Assembly (NCBI RefSeq): GCF_000284515.1
Contig: NC_017668.1
Span: 1,426,001 to 1,490,000 of the forward strand
DNA length: 64,000 nucleotides
Reading direction: 5' to 3'
From: Halobacillus halophilus DSM 2266
Lineage (GTDB): Bacteria > Bacillota > Bacilli > Bacillales > Halobacillaceae
The notes below the pieces were generated by a model, which was given only the letters and a program-made list of their open reading frames with translations, had not been told where the DNA came from and did not search any database. This document shows, in pieces, positions 10,119 through 24,977 of this stretch; the stretch's first letter is position 1, and each line of letters starts with the position of its first letter. The position numbers and the translations under genes are program-made.

Positions 10119-10673
10119 TTGAAAGTAACTAAATACTGCGGTTTTTGTCCTATTTATCACTCGACATCAAAAAAATGTAAATGTCCTCCTGGCCCAACAG
10201 GTCCGATAGGTCCAATGGGCCCAGAGGGAGATACAGGAGCGACGGGTCCAACTGGTCCAGCCGGAGGAGTGGGCTTCTTTGGTTTTGATCAAATACAAGA
10301 GGCTGCGGTTTTACCAGTTGATGTTGAAACTACGGTTCTTACAGTAGCTGTGACTTCTGATGCGGGCCAATCCGTTAAAATAGATTCGGTAGCAGAAGTT
10401 GATATTATAGTAGGTTTGTCAACTACTTTCCAGTACAATATAGAGTATTCTTTGTATAGGGATGGAGCACTTTTAGCAACTATCACAGAAAATAACGAAG
10501 GAGATAAACCTGGTGGAATTGTACGCCTATTTAGTGATATTCCAAGTTTAACTTGGGTTGATCTACCAGGAGCTGGTATGCACACTTATGAGATTCGGTT
10601 AACTGTAACAGGAACTAACATATTAACAGCCACTGTAAATACAAGGTCGTTAAATGTATTTGCACTGGATTAG
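10119..10673 (+). CDS. Short collagen-like surface protein (exosporium/spore-surface type)
   Basis: 184 residues from the TTG at 10119 (MKVTKYCGFC...), chosen because GGGGGTGAT sits just upstream; an ATG at 10104 overlaps that ribosome site. The N-terminus has four cysteines within about 20 residues, then about 14 Gly-X-Y triplets (PPGPTGPIGPMGPEGDTG). A beta-rich C-terminal domain follows from about residue 55, starting GFFGFDQIQEAAVLPVDVETTV. This is the build of small BclA-like proteins, in which a trimeric globular tip follows a collagen stalk. A truncated copy of its 3' part lies at 15408-15640. Assignment to the spore surface is inferred from family and neighbours. Confidence 0.8.
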   Translation: MKVTKYCGFCPIYHSTSKKCKCPPGPTGPIGPMGPEGDTGATGPTGPAGGVGFFGFDQIQEAAVLPVDVETTVLTVAVTSDAGQSVKIDSVAEVDIIVGLSTTFQYNIEYSLYRDGALLATITENNEGDKPGGIVRLFSDIPSLTWVDLPGAGMHTYEIRLTVTGTNILTATVNTRSLNVFALD

Positions 10674-10678
10674 GGAGT

Positions 10679-10712
10679 AAAGCAACACAGCTTAGGCTGA
10701 GTTGCTTTTTTA
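10679..10712 (+). terminator. Terminator after short collagen-like gene
   Basis: AAGCAAC / GTTGCTT stem extended by CAGC / GCTG around TTAG, then a T run. The duplicated copy at 15645-15678 keeps the same structure with compensating changes. Confidence 0.85.
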
Positions 10713-10773
10713 TAATTAATTTTAAAGTCCTAACTCAATCTCCACGAATGTATAAGCAACTATCAGTGAGAAT

Positions 10774-10782
10774 CATACAATA
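10774..10782 (+). promoter_or_regulatory. Possible sporulation sigma -10 element (CATACAATA)
   Basis: CATACAATA fits CATAnnnTA (SigK) and resembles the SigE -10. The duplicated upstream region has CATAAAATA at 15740-15748. No convincing -35 was found at the right spacing, so this rests on the -10 and on the genes being spore-surface type. Confidence 0.3.
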
Positions 10783-10822
10783 CTATGGTACTCGTTAAAA
10801 AGTACCTAAGTAATGAGTATAA

Positions 10823-13993
<3,171 letters not shown>

Positions 13994-14092
13994 TCATTGG
14001 GTGTGGTCTTTCGTGGATCACACCTATTTCGTTAATAACATTGTTAAATTGATAATTATTCATTAATTCTTTAAAAGGAAGGAGGGAGATAG

Positions 14093-15289
14093 ATGACAAT
14101 CATTGAAAATATAGGGCCTAATGTCAGTTCACAATTTAATGAGTTAAAGGTGGCGCAACGAACACCTGTTATTGAGTTGAAGTCTGTATATGGATTATCA
14201 GACCTCCGCGATATTGTGGAAACGACAGGCAGTGGAACAGTTACGAATACCACCGTCGAATATCAACTGAGTGTAACTACCGGGGCAAGTGACTCTGCTA
14301 CTCTAGATAGTGCAGAAAGAGGTCGTTATATGCCAGGTTATGCTGGTCAAGCGGGGATAGGGGTGCGTATCCCTGAACCAGCGGCAACTGATCAAGTGTT
14401 TCGCTGGGGACTATTTGATGACGAAAACGGTGCCTTTTACGGGCAAAACGTAACGGATGGAATATTCCTCGCTATTAGGAGAGCAGGAACTGATCTAATT
14501 ATTCCGCAAACTTCATGGAATGTTGATCCTCTGGATGGATCTGGACCAAGTGGGGTAACTCTTGATTTATCGTTAGGAAATATATTTCAAATTAACTTTA
14601 CTTGGTATGGGTATGGAGTTATTGAATTTAATGTCGTGATTCAAAACCCTGTGAACCTATCTCAAGAAGTTATCACTGTTCACCGATATCGCCCGGATAA
14701 CGAAACAAGTTTTACAGATCCAAATTTACCTTTACGAGCCCAAATAGTAAATAGTGGGGTCACCGCTGCAAAAAATATTTTTGTGGGAGGAAGACAATAT
14801 AGCATCATTGGAAAATTTGACCCTGCCTTTCGGATCACATCTGAAAGACGAACAGTGTCTGTGAATACAACAGGGATACCGGTGATTTCTTTTCAAAGAA
14901 AAGCAGTTTTCCCTGCTGGTTCAGCAAGACCTAATTCAGTAAGCGTTACTTTAGAAGGGGTCGATATCGTCACGAGTGAAGATGTTTATTTTCAGGTAAT
15001 AGTTGGAGGAACATTGAATACAGCATTTGTTAATTTTCCGACTGCCACGACGGATATTCCGTTAAATGAAACGGCTTTAATGGTTAATAGTACGGCAACT
15101 ACAATTGCAGGGGGAGAAGTAGTTTTTCAAGGTGTAGCTGCCAGTGATAGGGGGTCGAATAGGGATTTAGCTAACGCGAACCTTTTAGATTTTGAGTTAC
15201 CCGATGATCAAATCGTATCGCTAGTAATAGGATCATTTGGAGTAAGTGCTTCTGTTTCAGCGGTATTTAGAGTCACAGAAGAGTGGTAA
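14093..15289 (+). CDS. Stand-alone paralogue of the collagen-like protein's C-terminal domain
   Basis: 398 residues behind GGAAGGAGGG. It aligns end to end with residues about 645-1040 of the upstream collagen-like protein: [54 protein letters not shown] and a shared C-terminal FRVTEEW. It has no collagen stalk, N-terminal sandwich or signal peptide. It lies about 100 bases downstream of its paralogue with no clear terminator between, so co-transcription is likely. It may co-assemble with the collagen-tip domain or coat the same surface. Function unknown. Confidence 0.8.
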   Translation: MTIIENIGPNVSSQFNELKVAQRTPVIELKSVYGLSDLRDIVETTGSGTVTNTTVEYQLSVTTGASDSATLDSAERGRYMPGYAGQAGIGVRIPEPAATDQVFRWGLFDDENGAFYGQNVTDGIFLAIRRAGTDLIIPQTSWNVDPLDGSGPSGVTLDLSLGNIFQINFTWYGYGVIEFNVVIQNPVNLSQEVITVHRYRPDNETSFTDPNLPLRAQIVNSGVTAAKNIFVGGRQYSIIGKFDPAFRITSERRTVSVNTTGIPVISFQRKAVFPAGSARPNSVSVTLEGVDIVTSEDVYFQVIVGGTLNTAFVNFPTATTDIPLNETALMVNSTATTIAGGEVVFQGVAASDRGSNRDLANANLLDFELPDDQIVSLVIGSFGVSASVSAVFRVTEEW

Positions 15290-15319
15290 TCAATGTGAAT
15301 TAATTATCGAAATTTAGAT

Positions 15320-15350
15320 AAAAAACTTCCATAACAATGGAAGTTTTTTA
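15320..15350 (+). terminator. Terminator after the stand-alone domain gene
   Basis: AAAAAACTTCCAT / ATGGAAGTTTTTT, a perfect 13-bp stem with a four-base loop and T tail. Confidence 0.9.
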
Positions 15351-15407
15351 TGAGGTATCAGTAGTTATTCCTGAAAGTAATAGGAATTTAATTTGATAGC
15401 TTCAATA

Positions 15408-15640
15408 TTGGGCTTTTTTGGATTTGATCAAATGCAAGATGCTGCGGTTTTACCTATTGATGTTGAAACTACGGTTCTTACAGTAACGTTCGCTTATTTA
15501 GTGATATTCCAAGTTTAACTTGGATTGATCTGCCGGGAGCTGGGATGGACACTTACGAAATTCGATTAACTGTAACAGGTACTAACATATTAACAACCCC
15601 TGTAAATACAAGGTCGATAAATGTAGTTGCATTGGATTAG
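15408..15640 (+). pseudogene. Truncated copy of the short collagen-like gene
   Basis: Begins GGGCTTTTTTGGATTTGATC, matching 10271 onward in the short collagen-like gene. It keeps the end (…TVTGTNI…VALD, then TAG) but lacks the start codon, Cys/collagen region and about 165 bases of the middle. The junction is at about 15486, where ACAGTAACG jumps to TTCGCTTATTTAGTG. The following terminator and the next gene's leader are also duplicated. It is the left edge of a segmental duplication. Confidence 0.8.
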
Positions 15641-15644
15641 GGAG

Positions 15645-15678
15645 AAAAGCAACACAGCGCATGCTGCGTTGCTTTTTA
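15645..15678 (+). terminator. Terminator copied with the duplicated segment
   Basis: AAGCAAC / GTTGCTT stem with inner CAGC / GCTG and a T run, paralogous to 10679-10712. Confidence 0.8.
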
Positions 15679-15788
15679 TTATTAACTTTAAAGTCCTAAC
15701 CTAATCTCCACGAATGTATAAGCAATTATCAGTGAGAATCATAAAATACTATGGTACTCGTTAAAAAGGACCTAAGTACTGAGTATAA

Positions 15789-18161
<2,373 letters not shown>

Positions 18162-18171
18162 TCATTAAATT

Positions 18172-18206
18172 TAAAGATTAGCCATTTTACTTTATGGCTA
18201 ATCTTC
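18172..18206 (+). terminator. Terminator after BclA-type gene
   Basis: AAGATTAGCCAT / ATGGCTAATCTT stem directly after the stop, with only a weak T-rich tail. Confidence 0.6.
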
Positions 18207-18384
18207 TATATTATTCGAAGATGAATATTGTAAGGTGAATAATTAACGCTTACTTATTAAAGCCGCAAAAGACCAAAAAATGAAACGTTTATGTTAAATA
18301 AAAAGGTCTATGTGCAGTTTTTGTTACATACAAATGTTAGGTGATTAAGGTGATTAAACTTCAAAATTCAAAGGGGGAGATGGG

Positions 18385-19500
18385 ATGATTACGGTCAGTC
18401 TTTGCATGATGGTGAAAAACGAAGAAGAGGTTTTAGCTCGATGTCTGGACTCTGTGAAGGACCTGGTGGATGAAATCAACATCGTGGACACTGGATCTGA
18501 TGATCGTACCGTTGAGATCGCCAAAGAATATACGGATCGTGTTTTTTTCTTTGAATGGACGGGGAGATTTACCGATGCAAGGAATGAATCCTTTAGGCAT
18601 GCGACCAAGGATTATATTTTCTACCTGGATGCTGATGATGTCATATTGGATGAGGATCGTGAGAAGTTCAAACGGTTAAAGGAAGGGCTTGATCCTGCAG
18701 TCGACTCGGTATCCATGTATTACAATGCAGGGACTGATGAATTCGGTAATGTCACGCTTAAGTATCGGAGGAACCGCTTAGTCAAAAGAAGTAAGAATTT
18801 CCAGTGGGGCGGGGATGTCCACAACTACTTGAATGTTTATGGACACATTATTAATTCCGATGTTGCAATTACTCACAAAAAAATTCAACACGCTGTTGGC
18901 AGAAACCTTTCTATTTATAAGGAGAAGATCGAAAGAGGAGATGTGTTCAGTCCTCGAGATTACTTTTATTATGGAAACGAGTTAAGAGAAAACGGTCATC
19001 ATGAAAAGGCTATCGAAAGTTATACGAAAAACATTGAACATAAGGAAGGTTGGATTGAAGATAAAGTCTATGCCTGCATCAACCGTGCAGACTGTTATCG
19101 ATTTATAGAAGAGACAGAAAAAGAACTAGCCTCTTTATTTGAATCGTTACGTTTTTCTAAAACACCCCGACCAGAAATGTGCAGCAGAGTGGGCTACAAT
19201 TTTCAAAGAAAAAAAGAATATAAGTTTGCAATTTATTGGTATGAATTAGCGACAACTATTGAAGACGATTCTGATAAATGGAGTTTTACTTATCCTGCTT
19301 ATTCCACTTGGTATCCTCACTTACAATTATGCGTTTGTTATTATAACCTATCTAATTTCGAAAAATCATACGAACATAATGAATTAGCTAGAAGCTTTCG
19401 GCCACAAGATGAAAGAGTACTTTTCAATAAGGAGTTACTCGAGAAGAAATTAGGATTGAATCAAACAGCAGAGCAGCCACAGGATGAATCTTCGTCATAA
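18385..19500 (+). CDS. Glycosyltransferase family 2 with C-terminal TPR-like repeats
   Basis: 371 residues behind AAAGGGGGAGATGGG. The N-terminal GT-A domain opens ITVSLCMMVKNEEEVLARCL, then DEINIVDTGSDDRT and the metal-binding DADD motif (FYLDADDVI) near residue 76. From about residue 180 come helical, tetratricopeptide-like repeats (YFYYGNELRENGHHEKAIESY...). This GT2-TPR build occurs in enzymes that glycosylate peptides and surface proteins. It lies just after the collagen-like genes and before a second glycosyltransferase, so the collagen threonines are the obvious candidate acceptors. Acceptor and donor are not proven. Confidence 0.85.
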   Translation: MITVSLCMMVKNEEEVLARCLDSVKDLVDEINIVDTGSDDRTVEIAKEYTDRVFFFEWTGRFTDARNESFRHATKDYIFYLDADDVILDEDREKFKRLKEGLDPAVDSVSMYYNAGTDEFGNVTLKYRRNRLVKRSKNFQWGGDVHNYLNVYGHIINSDVAITHKKIQHAVGRNLSIYKEKIERGDVFSPRDYFYYGNELRENGHHEKAIESYTKNIEHKEGWIEDKVYACINRADCYRFIEETEKELASLFESLRFSKTPRPEMCSRVGYNFQRKKEYKFAIYWYELATTIEDDSDKWSFTYPAYSTWYPHLQLCVCYYNLSNFEKSYEHNELARSFRPQDERVLFNKELLEKKLGLNQTAEQPQDESSS

Positions 19501-19592
19501 TAGAGGGACATCTCGTATTTTTGGATCGAAATATTTCCCATAGAATAATTGTTTTAATTATCTATATCACTGAATGGGTGTGAATAGAGCGG

Positions 19593-21194
19593 ATGGGTAA
19601 TAAACCTAAAGTTTTTATCTTCGTTAAGCCTGGGGTTGATACTTTTGTGAAGGATGTGGCAGCTTCCTTATCGGACAGATATAGTGTGAAAACAATTTAC
19701 GTGAGCACTAACATGAATGATATAGATGTTTATATGAAAGAAGCTGACCTGTGCTGGTTTGAATGGTGTGATGAACTGTTGGTTTATGGAAGTAAAACAG
19801 CTTTAGCCAAACACAAAAAGATAATATGTCGAATCCATAGTTACGAAGTTTTTACGAGTTACTTGAAGAGAGTGAACTGGAAAGCCGTTGATAAGGTTGT
19901 ATTTGTATCGGATCATATAAGAGAATACGCATTATCAGAAACCCCTGGCCTTAATAAAGGCCAAACCACGGTGATTCCAAATGGTATCAAAATAAATGAT
20001 CTGGATTTTAAAGAAAGAACTAAAGGCTTTAACATTGCCTATGTAGGTTATTTGAACTTTAAAAAAGGTCCAATGCTTTTACTTCACGCCTTCCACGCTA
20101 TTTATGAAAAGGATAGTAACTTTAAACTATTTATTGCAGGCAGCTTTCAAGAACCAAGATATAAACTTTATTTTAATCAGATGATAGAAAAATTAGGGCT
20201 TCAAGAGAATGTTATCGTTGAAGGTTGGCAGTCAGATATCAATCACTGGTTAGAAGACAAACATTACCTTCTTAGTTCAAGCTTACTTGAGAGTCAGCAT
20301 TTATCTGTAATGGAGGCCATGGCTAAAGGGATTAAGCCTTTAGTTCATAACTTTGTGGGCGCTGGAACCATCTATCCTGAAGAATATATCTGGAGTACAC
20401 TTGATGATTTGACAAGTATGATTGAAAAAGGAAGTTATAACTCTTTGCATTACAGGAGATTTGTGGAAAGCAATTACGAGTTTACCTCTCAAATTACCAA
20501 AGTCCACGACTTGTTAGAAACGATAATTGCTCAAAAGAATATTTACACCATTTATCGTAACGGAAAACAAACCCAGTTTTTACTTCCCAACACTAAAGAT
20601 CATATTCAAAGAATTATCGCTAACCATCAAGTTTTTTATGAAGAAGCTATGTTAATGGATATAAAAAACAGAGTGCCGGAAGATAGCGTTGTAATTGACG
20701 TAGGAGCCTATATAGGAAATCATTCAACGTTTTTTGCCCAGCATTGCGAAGCCAGGGTTTTCTCTATAGAACCCAATCGTGAGGCGTTTGATTTATTAGA
20801 AAAGAATGTTCAATTAAACGGATTGGAGAATAAAACCACTTTACTCAACCATGGGGTCGGAAAAGAACTAGGGAAAGGATCGATCGTAGGCGGTTCAGAA
20901 GATAATATGGGGATGAGTCAATTAAAAGGTGATGTGGAAGGTGATGTAGTGATTGAAACGATCGATCATTTATTCAGTGAGTTGAACAGAGTGGATGTAA
21001 TAAAAATTGATGTGGAAGGGATGGAGATGGATGTGTTGCAAGGGGCAGTGAACACATTAAAAAAACACAAACCTCTCCTATATATTGAAACCACAACCGA
21101 TGATAAGCTGCAACTTGTATATAGTTTTTTGAAAAAATTCAACTATAAATCACTCAAACAATTCAACGCTACTCCAACAACTTTATTTGTGTAA
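19593..21194 (+). CDS. Fusion of GT4-type glycosyltransferase and FkbM-family methyltransferase
   Basis: 533 residues. Residues 1 to about 325 are a GT-B glycosyltransferase: VIPNGIKI, then FNIAYVGYLNFKKGPMLLLHAF, and a C-terminal LLESQHLSVMEAMAKGIKP with the family ExxxxxxxEAMA pattern. Residues about 355-533 are an FkbM-type SAM methyltransferase with the SAM site VVIDVGAYIGNHSTFF and the second motif IDVEGMEMDVLQGA. The product probably adds a sugar and O-methylates it or the growing chain. O-methylated sugars such as anthrose and methyl-rhamnose are known on Bacillus collagen glycoproteins. The ribosome site is weak (GAGCGG). It is last in the putative glycosylation locus. Confidence 0.88.
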   Translation: MGNKPKVFIFVKPGVDTFVKDVAASLSDRYSVKTIYVSTNMNDIDVYMKEADLCWFEWCDELLVYGSKTALAKHKKIICRIHSYEVFTSYLKRVNWKAVDKVVFVSDHIREYALSETPGLNKGQTTVIPNGIKINDLDFKERTKGFNIAYVGYLNFKKGPMLLLHAFHAIYEKDSNFKLFIAGSFQEPRYKLYFNQMIEKLGLQENVIVEGWQSDINHWLEDKHYLLSSSLLESQHLSVMEAMAKGIKPLVHNFVGAGTIYPEEYIWSTLDDLTSMIEKGSYNSLHYRRFVESNYEFTSQITKVHDLLETIIAQKNIYTIYRNGKQTQFLLPNTKDHIQRIIANHQVFYEEAMLMDIKNRVPEDSVVIDVGAYIGNHSTFFAQHCEARVFSIEPNREAFDLLEKNVQLNGLENKTTLLNHGVGKELGKGSIVGGSEDNMGMSQLKGDVEGDVVIETIDHLFSELNRVDVIKIDVEGMEMDVLQGAVNTLKKHKPLLYIETTTDDKLQLVYSFLKKFNYKSLKQFNATPTTLFV

Positions 21195-21622
21195 CCATTT
21201 TTCGAAGTGTATATTTGTCCTCTAAGAGTTTACTAGAACGCCCGGCACCCTTTCATATCAGGACTTTAATATTAATTTGACAGGATTGTTTAAAACCTAT
21301 TTTAAAGTAACGAGCACCTTAAGAGTTTATTTAACTTTTGAGGGCTTTAATTTTATGGTGGTAAAATTTCATTTAATTTTTCAGAAAGTGGAAGCCCCTC
21401 CGTGATCACTTAGGCGTTCATACCTCACATTTATAGGTGTTTTCTTTACTAAGAGTACGGACGGCATGGGGTGATAAGCAGAAGAAACTAGTCCATTACA
21501 CATCACTCTCATTCTTAGTAGAGTAAAAAAAGGTCAATCCGGATATTTGGATTGACCTTTTCGATTTTTGGATATTCATGAAAGAATGGATGATTGAACA
21601 CTATGAGAAAGCACGCTCTATC
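21195..21622. other. Intergenic region between convergent genes
   Basis: No gene seen. It contains the bidirectional terminator at 21525-21564. Confidence 0.5.
21525..21564. terminator. Bidirectional terminator
   Basis: AAAAGGTCAATCC / GGATTGACCTTTT stem, perfect over 13 bp with A and T runs on opposite sides. It serves the glycosyltransferase gene on the left and the minus-strand ABC genes on the right. Confidence 0.9.
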
Positions 21623-22723
21623 TCATTCCCATTTAAATGTTCGGCTGGCAATGGTAAAAGCGACAGCTAACCATGCCACCAAAGTAAGCCAGTGGGGCCA
21701 TAAGCCAAGAAAAGGTGTACCTACATTCATCGTTTCGCGAAGGGCGGTACTTAAATGAGAAATCGGAAGAACATGGACGAATGGCTGAAGATATTCCGGC
21801 ATGGAGTTGATGGAGAAAAATACGCCGCCCAGGAATAGCATCGGGAACGAAGCAAAGGCTGCAATCGGGCCTGCACTTTCCGGGTTTTTAGCAAGACCAG
21901 CGATAATAAAGCCTATAGCCATAAACGCGAGTGTTCCTAATACGACGAACGTGAGCAGGGCAAGCCACGAGCCATTAACTTGAACGTTAAAAAGTAAACT
22001 TGCCACCACGAGCACAAGTATGGCCTGTAAGCCATTTAAAAGCACCCGGGCCGTAATTTGTGCAGCAATAAACGTAGAAGCTTTAAGACGAGTCCCTTGC
22101 ATACGCCGCAAAATTCCACGCTCTCTCCATGCGGATATTTGTCCGGCTACGCCGTTCATATTGTTATTCATAATCATCATCGCGACGATCCCGGGAACGA
22201 GAAAATCAATGTAACCAATATCAAGCGCCCGTACTCCTTTAGGCTGGACGGCTACGACCGGCGAGTAGTCTTCAATATTTTTACTCACCTGGTCTACGGC
22301 AGAAGTGACGACGGTTAACCCGAGCTGGGAAGCTGATGCGTTGGTTTCGTTGTAATAAACGGGAAGGTCCAGTGCCTTGCTTTTTTCAGCATGGGTTTGT
22401 AAATGTTTGCCGTAACCTTTAGGTATTTCCATAACGACTTGATAATCATCTGTTTTCAGCTCATCTAATGCTTCGTCCACACTGTTACTTTGATCTAGCT
22501 GGATGGCCTCATTTTTCTGAAAATTGGAGAGAAGAGCCTTGGATGCGGATGATTCGTCATGGTCGATGACGGCAATAGAAATACTCGTGCCACCACTATT
22601 TCCAAGAAAAGAGCCGAGGGCCAGCATCAGAATAATGGGAAAGAGGAGCGTGAAGAAAAGCACCTGGCGATTTCGTGCGAAAATCCTTAATTGCGCTAAG
22701 GTTAACTGCCAATAAGCCTTCAT
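21623..22723 (-). CDS. ABC-2 type transporter permease
   Basis: 366 residues. One N-terminal membrane segment (residues about 20-42) is followed by an extracellular domain of about 150 residues and five to six C-terminal segments. That is the layout of ABC-2 exporters of the YhaP/NatB/DrrB type. The start overlaps the ATPase gene by four bases (ATGA), so the two form one transporter. Substrate unknown; such pairs often export drugs, sodium or lipids. Confidence 0.85.
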   Translation of the reverse strand: MKAYWQLTLAQLRIFARNRQVLFFTLLFPIILMLALGSFLGNSGGTSISIAVIDHDESSASKALLSNFQKNEAIQLDQSNSVDEALDELKTDDYQVVMEIPKGYGKHLQTHAEKSKALDLPVYYNETNASASQLGLTVVTSAVDQVSKNIEDYSPVVAVQPKGVRALDIGYIDFLVPGIVAMMIMNNNMNGVAGQISAWRERGILRRMQGTRLKASTFIAAQITARVLLNGLQAILVLVVASLLFNVQVNGSWLALLTFVVLGTLAFMAIGFIIAGLAKNPESAGPIAAFASFPMLFLGGVFFSINSMPEYLQPFVHVLPISHLSTALRETMNVGTPFLGLWPHWLTLVAWLAVAFTIASRTFKWE

Positions 22724-23640
22724 TCTCTTAAACTCCTTCCGGTCATATGTATAAAGACATCCTCGAGTGTTGCTGTTCTCGTCTGTAAATCCTGGAGTTT
22801 AAGGTTTTTCTCCTGGGAATGTTGAATTAAACCGATCAGTGTCACTTGAAGATCATCGGTGTAAACGACATACCATTCCTGCCTGCGAGTGACTTGAGTG
22901 ACTCGTTGTAAATGGTGAATAAATGTATCGTCTTCATCAGCGTGCAATGTAAATTCGATTGCGCTGTCTGATTGCAGCTCTTTTACCAATCTTGATGGAG
23001 TATCTAAGGCGATCAAATTCCCTTGATCCATTATACCAATGCGATCACACAATACGTGAGCTTCATCCATGTAATGGGTGGAAAGAACGATGGTTTTTCC
23101 TTTTGCCTTTAGACTTTCAATGATATCCCAAAGTGTTCTCCTCGCTTGAGGATCTAATCCAGTCGTTGGTTCATCAAGAAAGATAATGGCAGGGTCATGA
23201 ATAATGGCTAAGGCAATGGCAAGACGCTGCTTTTGTCCTCCCGATAATGCTTTAATTCGATCCTTTTTCTTTTCGGTTAAAAGCATTTCATCAATTAATT
23301 CAGGAATTGAGACATGATTTGGGTAGAAGCTTGCGTACATTTGCATGATTTCATGAACCGTTAACAATTCAAACAGCGAAGTGGATTGCAGCTGAATACC
23401 AATAACCTCTTTCACTTTATTGATTTGTTTGCGAATATCGAAACCTGATAGGGTAGCCGTTCCACTGTCTGGCTTACGGAGCCCAACAAGCATTTCAATC
23501 GTGGTTGTTTTCCCAGCTCCATTAGGTCCTAGAAGACCAAACACTTCACCGGCACCGACGTTGAATTCAACGCCATTGACTGCTGTCATATTCCCGTATT
23601 TTTTTACTAGTTTTTCAACATGGATCATTGTTTTTGACAT
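22720..23640 (-). CDS. ABC transporter ATP-binding protein (drug/export type)
   Basis: 306 residues from the ATG at 23640 (MSKTMIHVEKLVKKYGN), with GGAG eight bases upstream. An in-frame TTG 24 bases earlier has no ribosome site. Walker A GPNGAGKTTTIEM, signature LSGGQKQRLAIALA, Walker B AIIFLDEPTTGLDP and the H-loop STHYMDEA are all present. The C-terminal 80 residues are the regulatory extension typical of CcmA/DrrA-like exporters. It is coupled to the permease gene. Confidence 0.9.
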   Translation of the reverse strand: MSKTMIHVEKLVKKYGNMTAVNGVEFNVGAGEVFGLLGPNGAGKTTTIEMLVGLRKPDSGTATLSGFDIRKQINKVKEVIGIQLQSTSLFELLTVHEIMQMYASFYPNHVSIPELIDEMLLTEKKKDRIKALSGGQKQRLAIALAIIHDPAIIFLDEPTTGLDPQARRTLWDIIESLKAKGKTIVLSTHYMDEAHVLCDRIGIMDQGNLIALDTPSRLVKELQSDSAIEFTLHADEDDTFIHHLQRVTQVTRRQEWYVVYTDDLQVTLIGLIQHSQEKNLKLQDLQTRTATLEDVFIHMTGRSLRE

Positions 23641-23952
23641 CACTTCAACTCCATTCACTTTCAATATACCATGAATTTAATAACCTAATTACTATTCTCA
23701 TTGATGTTTTTAAATGCCTGATTCATTGATGGTTTAAGTTGAGCCCTCGGCTCTAATTCTTTGTTTCATTGTAAATGAGGGCTGGGAAAAGGGGTGCTGC
23801 AAAATTACGCCAATGTAAGAGTACATACAAGCGAGTTTGAAGAATGTTAAAACCTAGATAGTAGAAGAAAATAAGTCTAGGTTGAAGCTTGGAGGGGCGC
23901 TGGCCAAGCCCCTATCAAAAAAAGTCTACTAACTGAACTAAGGAGCTTGATT
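23641..23952. other. Leader of the second glutaredoxin-like gene
   Basis: From about 23850 the sequence is closely similar to 4243-4350: AAGTCTAGGTTGAAGCTTGG, a GGGG...CCCC hairpin, then GTCTACTAACTGAACTAAGGAGC. It is a conserved leader shared with the broken paralogue. No gene is seen in the rest. Confidence 0.5.
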
Positions 23953-24174
23953 ATGAATGTCCTCTATATTATGGATAGATGCAGTGTATGTGCGCAGGCG
24001 ATGAATCATTTATATTTAAAAGAAATCGATTATAAGATAGTCAATATCTTAAAAGAGACCAGCGCCAGGAAAGATTTCAAGGATTTAATCGGAGAAGTAT
24101 ACACCCCTTCATTGGTGAATGAAAAGGAAATATGGAAGGGGTGGGTACAGACACAGTCAAAAGCACACGTGTGA
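23953..24174 (+). CDS. Glutaredoxin-like thiol protein
   Basis: 73 residues from the ATG at 23953, seven bases after AAGGAG; an upstream in-frame TTG is less likely. Starts MNVLYIMDRCSVCAQAMNH with a CxxC motif after a first beta strand, then ETSARKDFKDLIGEVYTPSLV with the family's Thr-Pro pair. Compared with the copy at 4354, the C-terminus diverges after IWKG and lacks GCYVFADKRRF, so the last strand and helix are altered and activity may be reduced. It precedes the HAD gene by 78 bases. Confidence 0.65.
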   Translation: MNVLYIMDRCSVCAQAMNHLYLKEIDYKIVNILKETSARKDFKDLIGEVYTPSLVNEKEIWKGWVQTQSKAHV

Positions 24175-24252
24175 ATTGGAGTATACCTTTTAGGTTTCCA
24201 TTTCCTCCTGCAGGGAAATCTCTAAAGGGATAATAGTTTAGGAGGGTTTTAT

Positions 24253-24909
24253 ATGATTAAAGCATTGGTATTCGATGCTTATGGTACATTGTTTGATGTT
24301 CATTCCGTGGGAAAAGAATGTAATGAAATTTTTCCGAATAAAGGAGACGAAATCAGCCAGTCGTGGAGAAAAAAACAGCTGGAGTATTTCTTTCTAAGAC
24401 AACTGATGGAACGTTATAAGCCTTTTGACGAGATTACGAAGGATGCTTTGAATTATGCCTGTAAAGAAAACGGGGTTGAGTTATCTGAAGAAAATGAAGA
24501 GCGCCTGATGAACGCTTATTTAGAACTGGAGCTTTTTGAAGAGGTGGAAAGTGTGCTGAAAGAGCTTTCTGAGAAAAAGCTTGTGGTGTTCTCGAATGGT
24601 TCGGTCAATATGATTGAGCCACTGGTCGAGCAATCCTCAATCAATGAGTATATTGATGAAGTGATCAGTGCCGATGAGATTAAGCAGTACAAACCTACGC
24701 CGGCTGCTTATAACCATGCTTTAGAGAGACTGGATGTAAAAAGGGAAGAAGTTCTGTTCATGTCTTCCAATCCATGGGACATTACAGGCGCAAAAAGCTT
24801 TGGATTTAATACGGCCTGGATCAATCGTAAAGAGCTTGTAGCTGAAGAGCTGAATATACAGCCTGACAGTGTCTATAGTGATTTAAGTGGAATTCGCGAG
24901 TGGAAGTAG
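24253..24909 (+). CDS. HAD superfamily hydrolase, haloacid dehalogenase type II
   Basis: 218 residues behind TTAGGAGGG. Motif I DAYGTLFD (nucleophile Asp8), motif II VFSNGS, motif III lysine in YKPTPAAY, and motif IV SSNPWDITGAKSFG with an Asp are all in order with an alpha-helical cap between. This matches L-2-haloacid dehalogenases and related phosphatases; the substrate is uncertain. A decayed copy of its 3' half lies at 28917-29060. Confidence 0.88.
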   Translation: MIKALVFDAYGTLFDVHSVGKECNEIFPNKGDEISQSWRKKQLEYFFLRQLMERYKPFDEITKDALNYACKENGVELSEENEERLMNAYLELELFEEVESVLKELSEKKLVVFSNGSVNMIEPLVEQSSINEYIDEVISADEIKQYKPTPAAYNHALERLDVKREEVLFMSSNPWDITGAKSFGFNTAWINRKELVAEELNIQPDSVYSDLSGIREWK

Positions 24910-24916
24910 AGAAATG

Positions 24917-24945
24917 GAAAAGGGCCCGTATCTGGGCCCTTTTTG
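24917..24945. terminator. Terminator between HAD and Crp genes
   Basis: AAAAGGGCCC / GGGCCCTTTT with a six-base loop and T run. It can act on the plus strand and, with its A run, on the convergent crp-like gene. Confidence 0.9.
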
Positions 24946-24977
24946 TATGAGGTATTTTATGTAGGAAAACGGCGAGT

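Noticed and set aside
14000-14026. GGTGTG / CACACC hairpin after the large collagen gene
   Set aside because: No T run follows, so it is not a convincing terminator; co-transcription with the next gene is more likely.
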